DNA of 64,000 nucleotides, taken from positions 1-64,000 of the forward strand of contig NW_019173985.1 in assembly GCF_001642475.1 (NCBI RefSeq), in the 5' to 3' direction. The notes under the pieces are model-generated. The model was not told the origin of the DNA, did no database searches, and saw only the letters and a list, made by a program, of their open reading frames with translations. A program made the translations under genes and the position numbers. Positions 25,077 to 37,185 of the stretch are shown one piece after another. Position 1 is the first letter of the stretch; each line of letters starts with the position of its first letter. Source of the DNA: Fonsecaea monophora (Eukaryota > Ascomycota > Eurotiomycetes > Chaetothyriales > Herpotrichiellaceae).

Positions 25077-26632
25077 CGAGAAGGTCTATTTTCGTGGCTG
25101 GGGCCATTAAGCAGCATGCCCCTTTGTGAATGTAATTAACAAGGCTGCTAGTCAGTCTCTTGAGAATATCATTTACTCGATACTCCCGATGTGATCTCGG
25201 CATTTCCCTTACAGGTCGTCTACAATTCTGAAAGAGGCAACGGCGAGCGAGGATGAACTATTGAGAGTCAGGTAGCCTCGAGCATCAGCCAACGTCTTAT
25301 TTCAATTGAAAAAGTGTGGCGCGCAGAGCGCATTGACTAGTTCCGAAGACCGATAGACCCTGATCAGACACTGAGTTACCAGGATGAGACTAAGAAATGT
25401 CTATGATGACGATACACGGAAATAATGCGGGTTTGTTTAATTTAGGTGACGAGTGTAGACTGACTGTTCTGGGGCTGGGGCTTATGGCGAGGGTACAGTG
25501 AGCGAATATGTACCTCGTACGGGACAATTGACTCAGTACCGAGTACAGTTCTCCGTAGGTGCCGCCTGAGTATTATATGATTACCACAGAATTATGGATG
25601 CCTTTGTGTTCTGGGTTGCTAATGAGTGGCGGCCGCGAAGCCGACTGCGATAGATTCGACGCCGTTGTTTCTATAGCCGCGGTCGTCCTAGTCGGTTGGC
25701 TCTCGCTTTCCCGATCTTTTGTCCTCTTCCCCAGAATTTGTCGTCGCGTAGTCGTGTGACTGGAGGAAGTGTACCTCGTACGGGGTCGACGGAACCATAG
25801 AAGCGCCTCCTCTGTGAAGTATTGTCCCTGTATATTCCCCTCCTTTTTTGCTTTCATTTCTTCCATGTGTCACACCTTGCTTGGCACTCGAGCCATGTTT
25901 TTGGATTGCTGGTTGCGGAAGGTAGGTTTCGAAAAGCTTAGGACCCTTGTTTGGGAGGATTGGCATGGATGAGATGAGAGGTCGATCGCGGAGTGGGCAA
26001 AGGTCGAGGGATAGGCCAAGTGTGGCTGTGTAAGTTAGTGCAATGATGCTGAGTGATGTGATGGGTTGACGGTCAATTGCGGGTGGGGAGCAGACCTTCT
26101 TGTCCTTCGCATCACAAACGTATCGCAGTTCCTTCTCTCACCACGCACCGAATTTCCATCTCGGAGTTGTAGCTTGACCATCTGCTTCTTCCCCCTCCCC
26201 GCCACAGTTCACTTGTACCCGCCCATCCCTACCGAACAGCAAAATCTCTCGTCCGCTGCGCCTTAACCTTCGCCAAGCAGACTTGGCGGATACATCAGAA
26301 GGAGACAAAGAGGCATCAAAGCTTCCTGCATCGTTTCCCACGAGGGCCGTCATCTGGCTCAGGAGCTCCTTTCTCCTCTGTTTGCCCCCGCTACAAGCCA
26401 CTGCTTTGACAGGGCCTTTTTCTTTTCTGCTCAGCGCTGTCTTGGTGGTAGACAATTCCTGCCCCCAGGATATCGAATGGGTACGTGCATGTGCTATATT
26501 ACACCAGCTCCCTTCCCACCGCAGCACATACCTTCCCATGTCTGGTATTTCCTCCCGTTGCTTTGATCGCATTCACCCTTCCGCACCAGAAAACCCAGTA
26601 AAGTATTGGCTGACTTGGAATTGTCGCCTGCT
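25077..26632. other. Intergenic region
   Basis: 1.5 kb with no supported gene. ORFs here (for example 25559-25759, 26283-26660) lack domains and the latter overlaps the start of the exchanger gene. The segment 26090-26600 is C/T-rich and probably the promoter and leader of the Ca2+/H+ exchanger. Confidence 0.5.
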
Positions 26633-28066
26633 ATGGCGGCGTTGCGCAAGACATCTATAGCTGCGAGCACTCTCCGCAAGAAATTCGCCCAAACCGCGCA
26701 TCCTTCCCGCGACGACATCCTTAACATGCCTGAAGACGGCGGCCTCAACGGCCGCGCTGACCCCAACGAAAGAACCGGTCTCCTTTCGCGAATCACTACC
26801 ACCGACTCAGGGACACCATTTCACAAACATGAGAACGTCTGGATCAAATACCCTTTCCTGGTGCTACACTTGACCTGGGAGATTCTCAAGACCAACTACG
26901 TCAATGTTTTGTTGGTGTTTGTGCCCGTGGGCATCCTGGCGGGTGTGTTGAACTGGGCGCCGTCGCTTCAGTTCATTTTCAATTTCATTGCCATCATCCC
27001 TCTGGCATCCCTCCTCGCCTTCGCCACGGAAGAGCTGGCTATTCCTTTGGGACAGACAATTGGAGGACTTCTCAATGCGACTTTCGGAAATGCCGTCGAA
27101 CTGATCGTAAGCATACACGATAACATGAAAATTCGCGACAGGTGCTAATGCTGGAAACAGGTGAGCATCATTGCTCTTCAAAAGAACGAGATCCGCATTG
27201 TCCAAGCTAGCATGCTGGGCAGTATCTTGTCCAACATCCTCCTCGTCCTGGGATGCTGCTTTTTCGTTGGCGGCCTGAGGTATCCCGAACAGAGCTTCAA
27301 CTCGACTGTGGCATCGACCATGTCGTCGCTCATGACGGTTGCCACCTCATCACTGATCATCCCCGCCACCTTGTACGCTGTCATGTCCAACAACAAGGCA
27401 CAAGATGATAACATCATGATTCTGTCGCGCGGCACGTCGATCATTCTGCTGCTCATCTACGTGGCCTACCTGTACTTCCAGCTCAAATCGCATGCCAACC
27501 TTTTTGACGATTCCGAAGCGCAAGAACAAGAGGGCGAGGAACCCCAGCTTTTGGGACCTTGGGCGGCAGGTATTGTTTTGGTGCTCATCACCCTCCTTGT
27601 CGCTATCTGCGCCGAATATTTGGTCGACAGCATTGACGCTATCGTGGAAGAAGCGCATATTAGCAAGACCTTCATCGGTCTGATTCTGATCCCCATTGTT
27701 GGAAACGCGGCCGAGCATGTCACGGCTGTGATAGTTGCGTGGAAGAACAAGATGGACCTGGCTATTGGAGTTGCCATTGGCTCCAGTCTACAGATTGCCA
27801 TCTTTGTCACCCCTTTTCTGGTCGTTTTGGGCTGGATCATGGACAGACCCATGACGCTGCACTTTGAGACCTTTGAGACTGTAAGCTTCTTCTTGGCTTC
27901 ACTGGTCGTGGTCCTCCTGATCCAGGATGGAAAGTCCAACTACCTTGAAGGGTTACTCTGCCTGGGCATGTATTTCATCATTGCTTTGGCCTTTTACGTC
28001 TTGCCGGACGATGCGGGCACCGGCCTCAACTTGGGGAAGCTCTTCGGAGGCAGTGGTGGTGCGTGA
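26633..28066 (+). CDS. Vacuolar Ca2+/H+ exchanger (CAX/VCX1 family)
   Basis: Exon 1 (26633-27106) and exon 2 (27161-28066) join in phase 0 over a 54-nt intron to give 459 residues. The splice falls in the first alpha repeat and restores FGNAVELIVSIIALQKNE. The second alpha repeat reads VGNAAEHVTAVIVAWKNKMD. These two GNA(V/A)E motifs contain the acidic residues that bind Ca2+ in the CAX family. About eleven hydrophobic segments are visible, with an acidic loop between the halves (DDSEAQEQEGEEPQ), as in yeast Vcx1. The N-terminal 75 residues are hydrophilic and cytosolic. Known family role: low-affinity, high-capacity Ca2+ (and Mn2+) sequestration into the vacuole driven by the proton gradient. 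The frame extends nine codons upstream only through TTG, so the ATG at 26633 was chosen. Confidence 0.95.
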
Positions 28067-28715
28067 AAAATGTTCGACGCAAGGAATCTCCAAGTGTGAG
28101 ATTGGAAGAGGAGGATACTCCGACCCTCGTGCTCAATTTCTTTTCTATATTGTATTTTCATTTGTCGAAAGCTTTTTCTACAGCTTGTCGCAAAAGGTCG
28201 TGGGTTGAGTGTGAACAGAGCAACAGCAAAAGAGCGAAAAAGAACGGTCGTCATATTCGTTTCTCTTCGGGTTTGCCCCAGCAAGTATCCGCTAAACAAC
28301 AGGGAATGATCAGATGGCGTTGGATGGAATGGACACAAGTCAATGCTCCTCTCGACTTGGTGGTGCTCGCGATACCCAGGTTTACCCCAAAATTTATTAG
28401 GTTCGGCTTTCGGGAGTGGAGGGACTCAGCGTTTCATATGTAGATGGAATAGCTTGAAATCATCACAGAATGATCAATAAAAACTTGAGAAACATAGTTG
28501 TGCATTCTGCTCCGTTGATTTATCAAGCTGTGTCGATCTAGACAAAACGCGGAGCATCATGTGATTTAGTAAAGCGGCAACTAGAGATGATCAAAAGGGG
28601 AAACTGCCCTTGGCTGCGGATTGAGCTTCCACCTCCGCTCCAGGAACATTGATCTCAGAACAGCCTCTCCAAAACTCTGAATCATCGTCTCAGACGCATT
28701 TCACGCAATAGCAAA
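28067..28715. other. Intergenic region
   Basis: 3' flank of the exchanger gene and promoter of the uS7m gene. No other feature seen. Confidence 0.5.
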
Positions 28716-29978
28716 ATGCCGCCTCGACTATCCCTCTTAACGGCCCGATCGGTGCCATTCAGGACAAGGCCCACAGTTCCGCAGAAAAGATTTGCTCCTG
28801 CTCCCAGTCTGCAGCATCGCGCAGCCAGCGATGATGCAACGTCCAAGAACCAGTCTCCCAAAACAACGCCACTTCATCCGCAGGCAAAAGGTCCCACCAT
28901 GGACCAGCTGCCTCATGTGACGGAAGAAGCAGTCGCAGTTGACAAGGCGATGGGGAACACGCCTCCAGATGTGGAACAGGGGACGCCGGTGCAGGAGGTA
29001 GGTGGCAGACGCTCGCCCATATACATTGCTTGAGTTACCATGCAGTACAATTATGGGTTTTAGATATGGCGGTGGCTGACCATGTCGGTGGTGCAGATCC
29101 TAAAGCGCGACAAAGACGCTCAAGACAAAGCGCCTCGAATCATGAAACAAGAGCTGCAGTCGGAGTCGAACAGCAGCAATAACAAGTCACCTTCGGGCAC
29201 CCGCTCTTTTTCAACCGCTGCCAGGAGGAATGCCGCGGAGATGGAGATGGTGTCGAGCTTGGGAGGATCAGGGGATCATTTGGTGCAGTTCCAGGACACA
29301 AGAGTCGTCGGCCTAGAGTATCCGGATGCCGGCTTCGGTCACAAGTTTGGGCTGCCAGATCTGAAGCCGCTGGGCAAAGCGGTGAATTTCAAGAGAAGAT
29401 ATGATCCGGTGGTGGAGCAGGTGACGAGAAGTCTGATGAGGGACGGCAAATTGAGTCGTGCGCAGAAGGTAAGCGTTACTCTGTTGTCCTTGTCCCCGAC
29501 TCAAAGATGTGCTAAAGGGTTTTGAACACAGAATATGCAATTCATCCTTGACGCGCTTCGAACCTCGTCAGCGCCTCCGACCAACAAGGACCTCATCAGT
29601 CCTTTGCCCCTGCAATCTCTTCCCCTATCTCCCGTCGCTTATCTCACAGCTATAATCGACTCTGTTGCTCCTCTCGTCAAGATTCGCCAGCAAAGAGGTC
29701 TACTGGGTGGTGGCGCTTCCATGCCGATTCCCGTTCCCCTACGCCTCCGTCAGCGGAGAAGGAAGGCTATTCAATGGATATTAACCGCCGCGGAGGGGAG
29801 AAGGGAAGACAAGCTGGCGGAACGAGTCGCCAAGGAACTGCTGGGGGTTGCGGAAGGGAGGAGCTCTGCGTGGGAGAAGCGGGCAAGGATCCACAAATTG
29901 GCAATCAGTGCAAGGGCGAATGTGAAGATTGCGGCAAGTGGGAGGAGGACGAGGACGAAGGCTATTAGAGGGAAGTGA
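28716..29978 (+). CDS. Mitochondrial small-subunit ribosomal protein uS7m
   Basis: Three exons, 28716-28997, 29097-29468 and 29532-29978, joined in phase 0, give 366 residues. The start has a mitochondrial presequence character: PRLSLLTARSVPFRTRPT is rich in Arg and Ser with no acidic residue. The S7 core begins near residue 190 (KFGLPDLKPLGKAVNFKRRY, NMQFILDALR) and includes the rRNA-binding GGGASMPIPVPLRLRQRRR and the C-terminal helix with WEKRARIHKLAISARANVKI. The long N-terminal extension of about 180 residues, low in conserved content, is usual for fungal Rsm7 relatives. It binds the 3' domain of mitochondrial 15S rRNA in the small subunit head. Confidence 0.93.
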
Positions 29979-32900
29979 TTATGATCTACAGACTTGACCA
30001 TGTGCTGGTCTCCTTCAGCACACGCGCACACGCGCGCACACCAAGGGAAAAAAAAAACGAAAAAAAACCAACGAGCAAAAACTTAGTCATGAAGCAGCTC
30101 AACTCTGGTTCATGATAAGTGAAACTCGCCCTTTCGGGTTGGTTTTTTTCGTCCGGTTATACTACGAATTCTATAAGTTGAGATCGGAGGAAGGAGGGGG
30201 GAGGGAGGGAGGGGGGGTCGGGGGTTCGAATCGAGGACCTGCTGCCTGCTAACCCGATGTTAGTTTGACCTGACAGATCCCAGATTTGTGAGTGGCGTGA
30301 TCGAAGTGAGGCTCGAATCTGAGGTCCTGTTGTCGACCTAGTTCGGGTGCTAGATCCAACTGCGACAGGACCCTCAGATACTCGGGAGGTTAGTGGGGTT
30401 CGATTTCGCCCTTTGTCGTGGGAAAGGGGGTCTTTGTGTGACAGAATTTGGGGAGAGAAAACTTATAAAGGGTTGAATTTTTGGTGGTATTGTGGAGCTT
30501 CACATGGCATGGTCACATGGGTGTGGGTGGTTGGTGGTGTTGTTGTTTGGACCGCACCCTGCTGGTGGTGGCGGTGGTGGCGGTGGTGAATTGGTGAATT
30601 GGTGAGTGGTGGGCGCGAAGCTAAGAGATTCACAGAGAGAGTCACAGAGACAGGGAGAAAGAGGTTTGTATACCGAGGACCGTGTACACCACACACTACA
30701 CACATGTATCTACGCACATTCACGCATACGCATACACACAGCGTGGAGGAGAGGGAAACGATTCCCCCTTTTTGGCTCCAATAGTGGGCGCCATGTTGAG
30801 ATATTATTTCATGTATTATATATAACTGAATCAAAAGTTTTGGATTTCAGGTTTCAGGTTTCGAGTTATGCAGTCTCAAATATTTTGTTCGCTCTACCGA
30901 GTCTTATATGTGTTTCTCTCCCGATACTCACGTCCTCTTGTGCGGTGCGGAAACAAGTAAGTCCCCTTTAATTGTTGACGGCTTCGCAAGAAAAAAGAGT
31001 CCTGTGTGATTGGGAGACGCAGGATCTCGACTCTCAGCGTGGCGTCTTTTCCGCCCATGAACATCTCTTCAGATAGAGGAGTGTTTGCTTTGCAGCGACA
31101 TACTCCATGTGGCTCGAATCTCGGATGACCACAAAATGTATCGTCCTCGTCCTCCTTCCTCGCCTTCAACCTTCATCCTTCAAACTACCGGTAGTTGACA
31201 ATTCTCCCCCTCTCTCTATCAACCTTTAACGACATGACCAACACGATTCTGCCGTCGCCAAGCACCGGGGAGCATTCGTGCAATCCTCACCGTTCCTGAG
31301 AGTCTGCTCCCCTTGCCGTTCACCGGGTCGTCGCCAACAGTCCCTGGGCCAACTTCTGCTTGACCTGTCCCAAGCTCTCGTCAGATGCATGCGTCGAGGG
31401 GACCCTGCGGAAAACATCGTCCTGAAAATCCTGCGTAGGAAATAATCTTGGACAGCCCTTGACATGTTTGTGTGTTGGTGGCTGGGGGGAGGGAGATGGA
31501 TGGATTGTTTTTCTGCCCCCCTTTGGATGTTCAGCCTCGTCACAGTAGGAAGAGCAAGTAGCTTTGCTGTGGTGTTGGGTCTTGGCAGTCGGCTCCACTT
31601 TACTCATCGTATCAGACACTCAGATACTCCGGCCTACGAGGATCTTGCCTCTTCTCTGCAGTGCGCTGAGCTACAAGTCACCATTGTCGTCGATAGCTCT
31701 GCTCTTCAAGTCACGGCGAGGGGGACAACGAGTATGGTATTATTCTAGTGCTCTGGGAGCTCGAATACGCTTCGAGCGAAACCGGCCCTGGGACATCCCC
31801 AATTCCTCGTTTCCCGCACGGGAATTCTACACAAACAGTTCTGCAAGCTTATCGGCGGGTACGGTGGTGAGGTCGGCATGCGAACATTGTCCTGCCTTGG
31901 TACTGTCGAGGAGTTCCTTCATTCAGGATACAGCATGTTTGAGGACGGCAACGTTCAGAGAATGAACATTCGAACTGGCACAGCGAAAAGGAGGGTTGAC
32001 CAGCTGAATCCTCCCGAGGCCATTGCTGCATCCTATCCATCTTTGCAACGACTTGGCAAGGTTCTGGCAGGGGATGTGATGGTCGGGGTCTCGTTCGGCA
32101 ACTTAATGACTGGTTGCCTGTGGCTTCGTGAGGTATTGCGGATTGCTATCTTTCACCCAACACGGCATCCTGAGTGTCGAGTTGTGAGTGTGCTGACATA
32201 CCCGACTGGTTGAGTCACTGTTAATCGGGAAAGAGTCCTCCAGCGACATTACGAAGTGTTGGGTTCCTCCCAAGATACTAGCTCTCGGGTCAAATCTCGT
32301 CAGATATTTCCTGGGAAGAAGTGCATTTTCAAGTGAGGGCGAGGATCTCTGCTTTGAAGGTTGTACGGAAGGGGGTTGGCATTGTGGTGGAAGCATCAGC
32401 GCTTCTGCCCGTCAACAGCCTCGTGGTGCAAGTCTCGGGTGATCAGGATGGATAGGGGGAGGTCGAGGGTGTTGTCTAGGGTTGCTAGCTTGAGGCTCGG
32501 TGTCTGAGACCTTGACGCTGTTCAGTAGATCACCTCAGAGATTGATGGATGGGAGGGGGGAGGGCAGGGGCGGGAACATGACATTTCTATCTGTCGCTCT
32601 AGCATTGGAAGAGACACAAGGACAGAAACCCTTCAAGGACATTGAGTCTGATTGATGGGATACTTGTAACCGGTCCGCAAGGTGGTGGTGGTTCCAGCAA
32701 AGCCTGCGGCCTTCAAGCGAGCGCAGTCTGGTGCGTAGAAAACCTCATAACTGCAGTTTAGGTACATAGCCAGTGAGGATTTAGGCTATGGTTTAACTAG
32801 CGGTGCCTGACTAACCACTAATCTTAGGTACCAATATTTCTACTGCAGCTGCCTCTAGGCTTAGCTAGCTTAACCTCCTCCTCAGTAAATCCACTTGCAA

Positions 32901-33027
32901 CCCTCACTCTTTACTCACACTTGGGAAGCACCTTTCCATATCTTGCGCCTTTCTTCACCTTGTCTGCTTGAACTGCATATGAGAATCTGCATCAAAACCT
33001 CATGTCCCACACTGTTGATCGGGTACC
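29979..33027. other. Gene desert, left part
   Basis: Three kilobases without a supported gene. It holds G-rich and purine-rich tracts (30185-30225), a degenerate repeated pair near 30223 and 30310, a GGTGGT-type tract at 30520-30600, and (CA)n-like patches near 30680-30740. ORFs are short and domain-free. Confidence 0.55.
30223..30368. repeat. Imperfect direct repeat pair with tRNA T-arm-like core
   Basis: Two units, about 30223-30276 and 30310-30368, align along most of their length around the shared words TCGAATC, GAGG, CCTG and a terminal ACAG. The TCGAATC core resembles a tRNA T loop, but in neither orientation does the flanking sequence form a proper T stem or cloverleaf. I therefore call it only a repeat, possibly tRNA-derived. 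Confidence 0.4.
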
Positions 33028-33330
33028 ATGGCGACGACTGCATCGACTCCACAGACACCTGTCGCATGCTCTCTGTATCGGCGGACCAAGGTGAAAAGCT
33101 GCAACAATCAAACCATCTCATACCGCTTTTTGCGAACTTGAAGCCAGCAGATGCGCCATATAGGAGTCCACAGTCCCCGTACGTCCCAAGGCTCCAGAAT
33201 CCGTCGAAATTGAGTCCTCAATGCCCCTCGAAAGGGACAACAGCAGCCACCAATCTCATCGCTCACTTCGGAGGATTTGCACCAGCGGCAGATCTGGATT
33301 AAAGCTTGAGATTCGACCAACTCCATACAG
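33028..33330 (+). pseudogene. Relic of a Zn2Cys6 transcription factor
   Basis: Starting at the ATG at 33028, the translation resembles the start of a fungal binuclear-cluster regulator: a short Thr/Pro leader, then CSLYRRTKVKSCNNQTISYR where the family has a CxxCRRRKVKC-like pattern. Several zinc-ligand positions read Tyr or are displaced, and the frame stops shortly after. The linker usually next to the cluster (PYRSPQSPYVPRLQ, about 33153-33196) continues in a different frame. Two lost Cys codons could be explained by G-to-A changes. ORFs as far as about 34.1 kb might be further pieces of the same decayed gene, but I cannot align them. No intact protein is encoded. Confidence 0.4.
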
Positions 33331-36300
33331 CGCTCGCCCGTAGTCGACCCAGCATCGTCTCTGGCATATTCCCATGAAGCCTCTCTTCCAAAGACAGAAG
33401 AGTGTACCCTGCAAGCAGTTCATGGCACAACAAATGCGAATCGCCCAACTTGCCTTTTCATCAAGCCTTGAATGTCTTTGGCTCGAGTATGCCCCAGGAA
33501 CCGTTATCAAAGCCCTGGCACAGCCTGGATCGGATGAAAACGCCGTCGCTGCTAGGGGATCGCCCAGTAGAACCCCGCCAATGTATCCAACAACTTTTCA
33601 GTGGAGCTCATTGGATTGTAAGCCTCAATATATGTATGTGTCCTGTGGGGGAGACACACTGACCAAATTGCATTCCCGGGAGAAGATCCTGTGCTATATG
33701 CCTGGTATTGGCAACGAAGACCTCAGGAACTTGCTGCATGTGCCGAAACGCAGGCTATCACTCGCTGATTGTGCAAGTTTCATGGCATCTCAGTTTATAT
33801 ATCGGAAAGTGCCAGTACCCGCCAACAATTTTTCCGACCCATCTCGGGCTTCATCAGGGTCGTTGGCGGGCCTCTAGCAGAGGATAAACATACTTCGTGG
33901 AACAAATTGCCGGTCTCTGCAGTCCTCTTTGCCTACCCTCCCCCCCGCAAACATGCTTGGACTCGTAAGTGTTCCTCCGCCTCCAAGATTCCTGATTCAA
34001 TGGGTCTCGAAGTATTCTATCGAGGCGAGCCGGACTTTATTGCCCAATCGACTGCCCAGAAGAAGTGCTAAAGCAGAAGAGGAACGGAGATACCAAAAAG
34101 ACTGGCCTTGTTGAGATGCGTTGACTAGCTTTGGTAAGACTATGTCTCATCATTTCCCTGTGGCCCGCATGCCTCCATCTATCAGAGAAGATAGCACCAT
34201 CAGTCCAGTGGCTGCCTTGCTAGAGACTTGCCAATGCGAATACGTGTGGTGCGTGTCCTCGATAAGGTCGATTTTCATACTGTGGCAACAAGCAGGTCGA
34301 AGGGCTCCTGGTCGGTGGTGTAAACCATCTGGTGCTATGGATATGTAGCAAGGGGTAGCATCGCTGGGAGACATGCACAGGCCCCTTACGGTCTGGGGTC
34401 AATGATATCGTCTCCACGGAGAAATCCATCTAACCCTTCAATATGGACGTTTTCAAAACCAGAGCCGTGGATTTCGACGCTCAAATTACCGGGCCTCTGC
34501 ACCACTACTTTCGGCAGCAGGTATATTCTTGAAAAGCACAATCAGCTCTTGACACCCGTACGACATCTCAACAAACCCCTGGCTGAATTGCCAGAGCATC
34601 CCTGGTGAAGTCTTTGGAAGCAGCCAATATCTGTTCTCGATGTGTCACGGTTATAACATCACCAAAACTCGAAAACATCAATGTGGCCGTATGCGCAACG
34701 GCATGCTGCTTTCTCTACCAAATATAAGCTTGCGAGCTACTCGGCTCCACCCTTCCAACCCCGACAAAATGCCTAGAATCTGTTGAACAAATGGCAACGT
34801 TCTTAAGACCAATGGCTGCTGCGAACAACGCTGCTCGTCGCTTCTATGGCAACTCAATATTGCGGTTGCTCAAAAAGCCCCGCTGAACACCGAGCACTAC
34901 GGCGTACTCGGTAGGCGACCAATTATGGACAGAAGAGCATGAGCGAGTCGTACCGAGTCGTCCAAAAGCCCGATTGCGTCGATCTCGGAAAGAAATCGAG
35001 GTTCGGATGGAAACCATTGACGATTTACCCGAAGTCGATGGACTGCAAGGTTTTTCGCGGGCCTGCCCACAACTCTCTGTTAGTTGCTCCATTCTCGAAC
35101 CTAGCTGGGGGCCTTTTGAGATAGAATGCAAGGTACCCAGGTACAGCAGGCTTCTTACTCGGTGAGATGGCAAGTACGTACTCTGAAATTTACAGCTCAT
35201 GAGGTCACTTCAACAATGGATGATCTGTCGAAGCACCAGAGCTGTGGGTATGATTGGCGGGCATCCCTCGATGTATTCCCCAGGTTTACTCCGTAGGGCG
35301 GAGCTCAACAATTCACCAATCAGAGACATTACTCGAGGGACGCGAATCTGGACCAACCAAGCGATCCGGATGCAACGGACAAATGAGTGCCCACAGCACA
35401 CTAATAGCAAAAGTGTCAACTGCTGTCAGCGAGATTGGTGCAAGCCATGCAATTCCAGCTTTCCAAGGGATACTGCACAGTGACAGGACACCTTCTCGAC
35501 TTCTGAATGGTTAGATCAACGAAACCTTTTGTGGCTGGTTCTCAGCGGATGCGAGAAAAAGCTGATCTTACCCAACCACATAAAGACATTGAATGATCCT
35601 GGACCAGTACAAGGATCAGAGCCCACATGTTATCCATCTTGTCTTGGCTGCAACCTCGCTTCAACTTCTTTCCTCTTCATCATTGGGATGCCGTCAATGC
35701 GGTATCCAAAGACCGCTGCATCGTCCACTCACAACAGGAGATCGACTCGCAGCTTGCATTGGAGCTGTCAGATAGAGCTCAGTTAAACCTGGTCTCACAG
35801 CTGATCGCCAGTGTCTTGCACCTTTTACGGATCTTGCTTTCCAGCCCCTTGAGATCGTAGACGCTCCCAACCTGGTGGTCTGCAAGGGTCAAAGAGGTGC
35901 AGTACTTTCAGCTTGGCTATTACGACCATTCCTGCACGTCACACCCACACCCAAGCCCCAGGATTCGACGATCCAGAGCCAGACTCTTATCTCCAACTGG
36001 CTACTAACTTAAGCTCGGAACGGTCATCCGGCATTCGCTGGACTCTTTTTCTCGCAACTCTATTGTTCTCGTCACTATCCACAACCTCCATCCCTCGCAT
36101 GGCAGTTGGAAGTTATGCTTCTGACTTTCTCTCTAGGGAGGACTCTCTGTCGTTCCCAGAACCGGACATCCGACACTTGACAGGTGCACATTGGGACAAG
36201 GACAGCCGGCAAGATATGCTGAAACTTCTGTACCATCCCTCTAGCCCCGACTTTGACAGGCAATCAATTTCTCGATCTTGACCATGACCTGACAGGGTAC

Positions 36301-37185
36301 GAGTATGTGTGAGCCTCGCCACTCCATGGTGGGCCTGGCTAATGGGATTGCCGGGACTTGGGACCGCCCTTCCGTGCCGGTGCGCGACGACGGGTTGGAC
36401 CAGAATCAAAACTCTGAACAAAAAGCCTAACAGGAACGAACCAGGCGCATCGGTAGGTACGAGTTACTCATACATGGAGAGCCAAGTCCCACTGGGCCCA
36501 TATCTGGGCCTGTATAGCATTAATCCAACTTCTCATGGCTCGACGGCACGAACACGCCGTATTTCCGAGTTGACAGGTCGTGCGCTCCACCCCTCCCTCC
36601 CTCATGAGGACGAACGGAGAAAGCAAACAGTCCTGAACTCTGAATCGATCCCTTGCGAACCAGGCATCCGAACCTTTCTTCCCAGTCGCCACTGGCTGGA
36701 CTCGTCTGCGGTCCTTCGCTAGCCCACAACTGACATCTTGGACTTGGACTCTTCTGGTGCGAGCTTGTTCTACAGCCCTCGCCACGGATCGAAGTGGCAA
36801 GCAATTCTCCGGACCCATGAAAATATTACCAAAGCCAGGGCAACTGGGTTGTGGTGCTACAGAAAGGTACGAGTGTCGTCTATATATCGGGTGTTTGACA
36901 CCCTTGGGTGCTCGGATAGGCCTACACCTTTCTCTGAGGTTACCTTTGCACGGCGACCTGCAGCACTTTCAAACATGTTGGAATCCAAGGATGCCGTCCT
37001 CGTGGCTACAAGCCTTGTGCTTGCTGTTTCCACCATCGTCTCTGTGACGATCGAGTTGGAGAGGCAATTGGCGACCGTTGGGCGGTTGACCGCCAGCAAA
37101 TGTGAGTGCTTTGCAGGAAAGTTGGCGAATGATTCGAAGGCGTTGGCTGACCTCTCGCAGGGTTTTTGGTTCTGAGTGCGGTACG
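33331..37185. other. Gene desert, right part
   Basis: No intact gene. Short ORFs at 33374-33877, 33769-34071 and 35593-35860 have protein-like stretches and may be fragments of the decayed regulator at 33028, but none shows a domain. A hydrophobic ORF segment at 36975-37101 (VLVATSLVLAVSTIVSVTI) looks like the missing first transmembrane helix of the next gene and is treated there. Confidence 0.45.

Noticed and set aside
30223..30368. tRNA gene
   Set aside because: The T-loop-like word lacks a pairing stem in either orientation and no acceptor or anticodon arm can be drawn.
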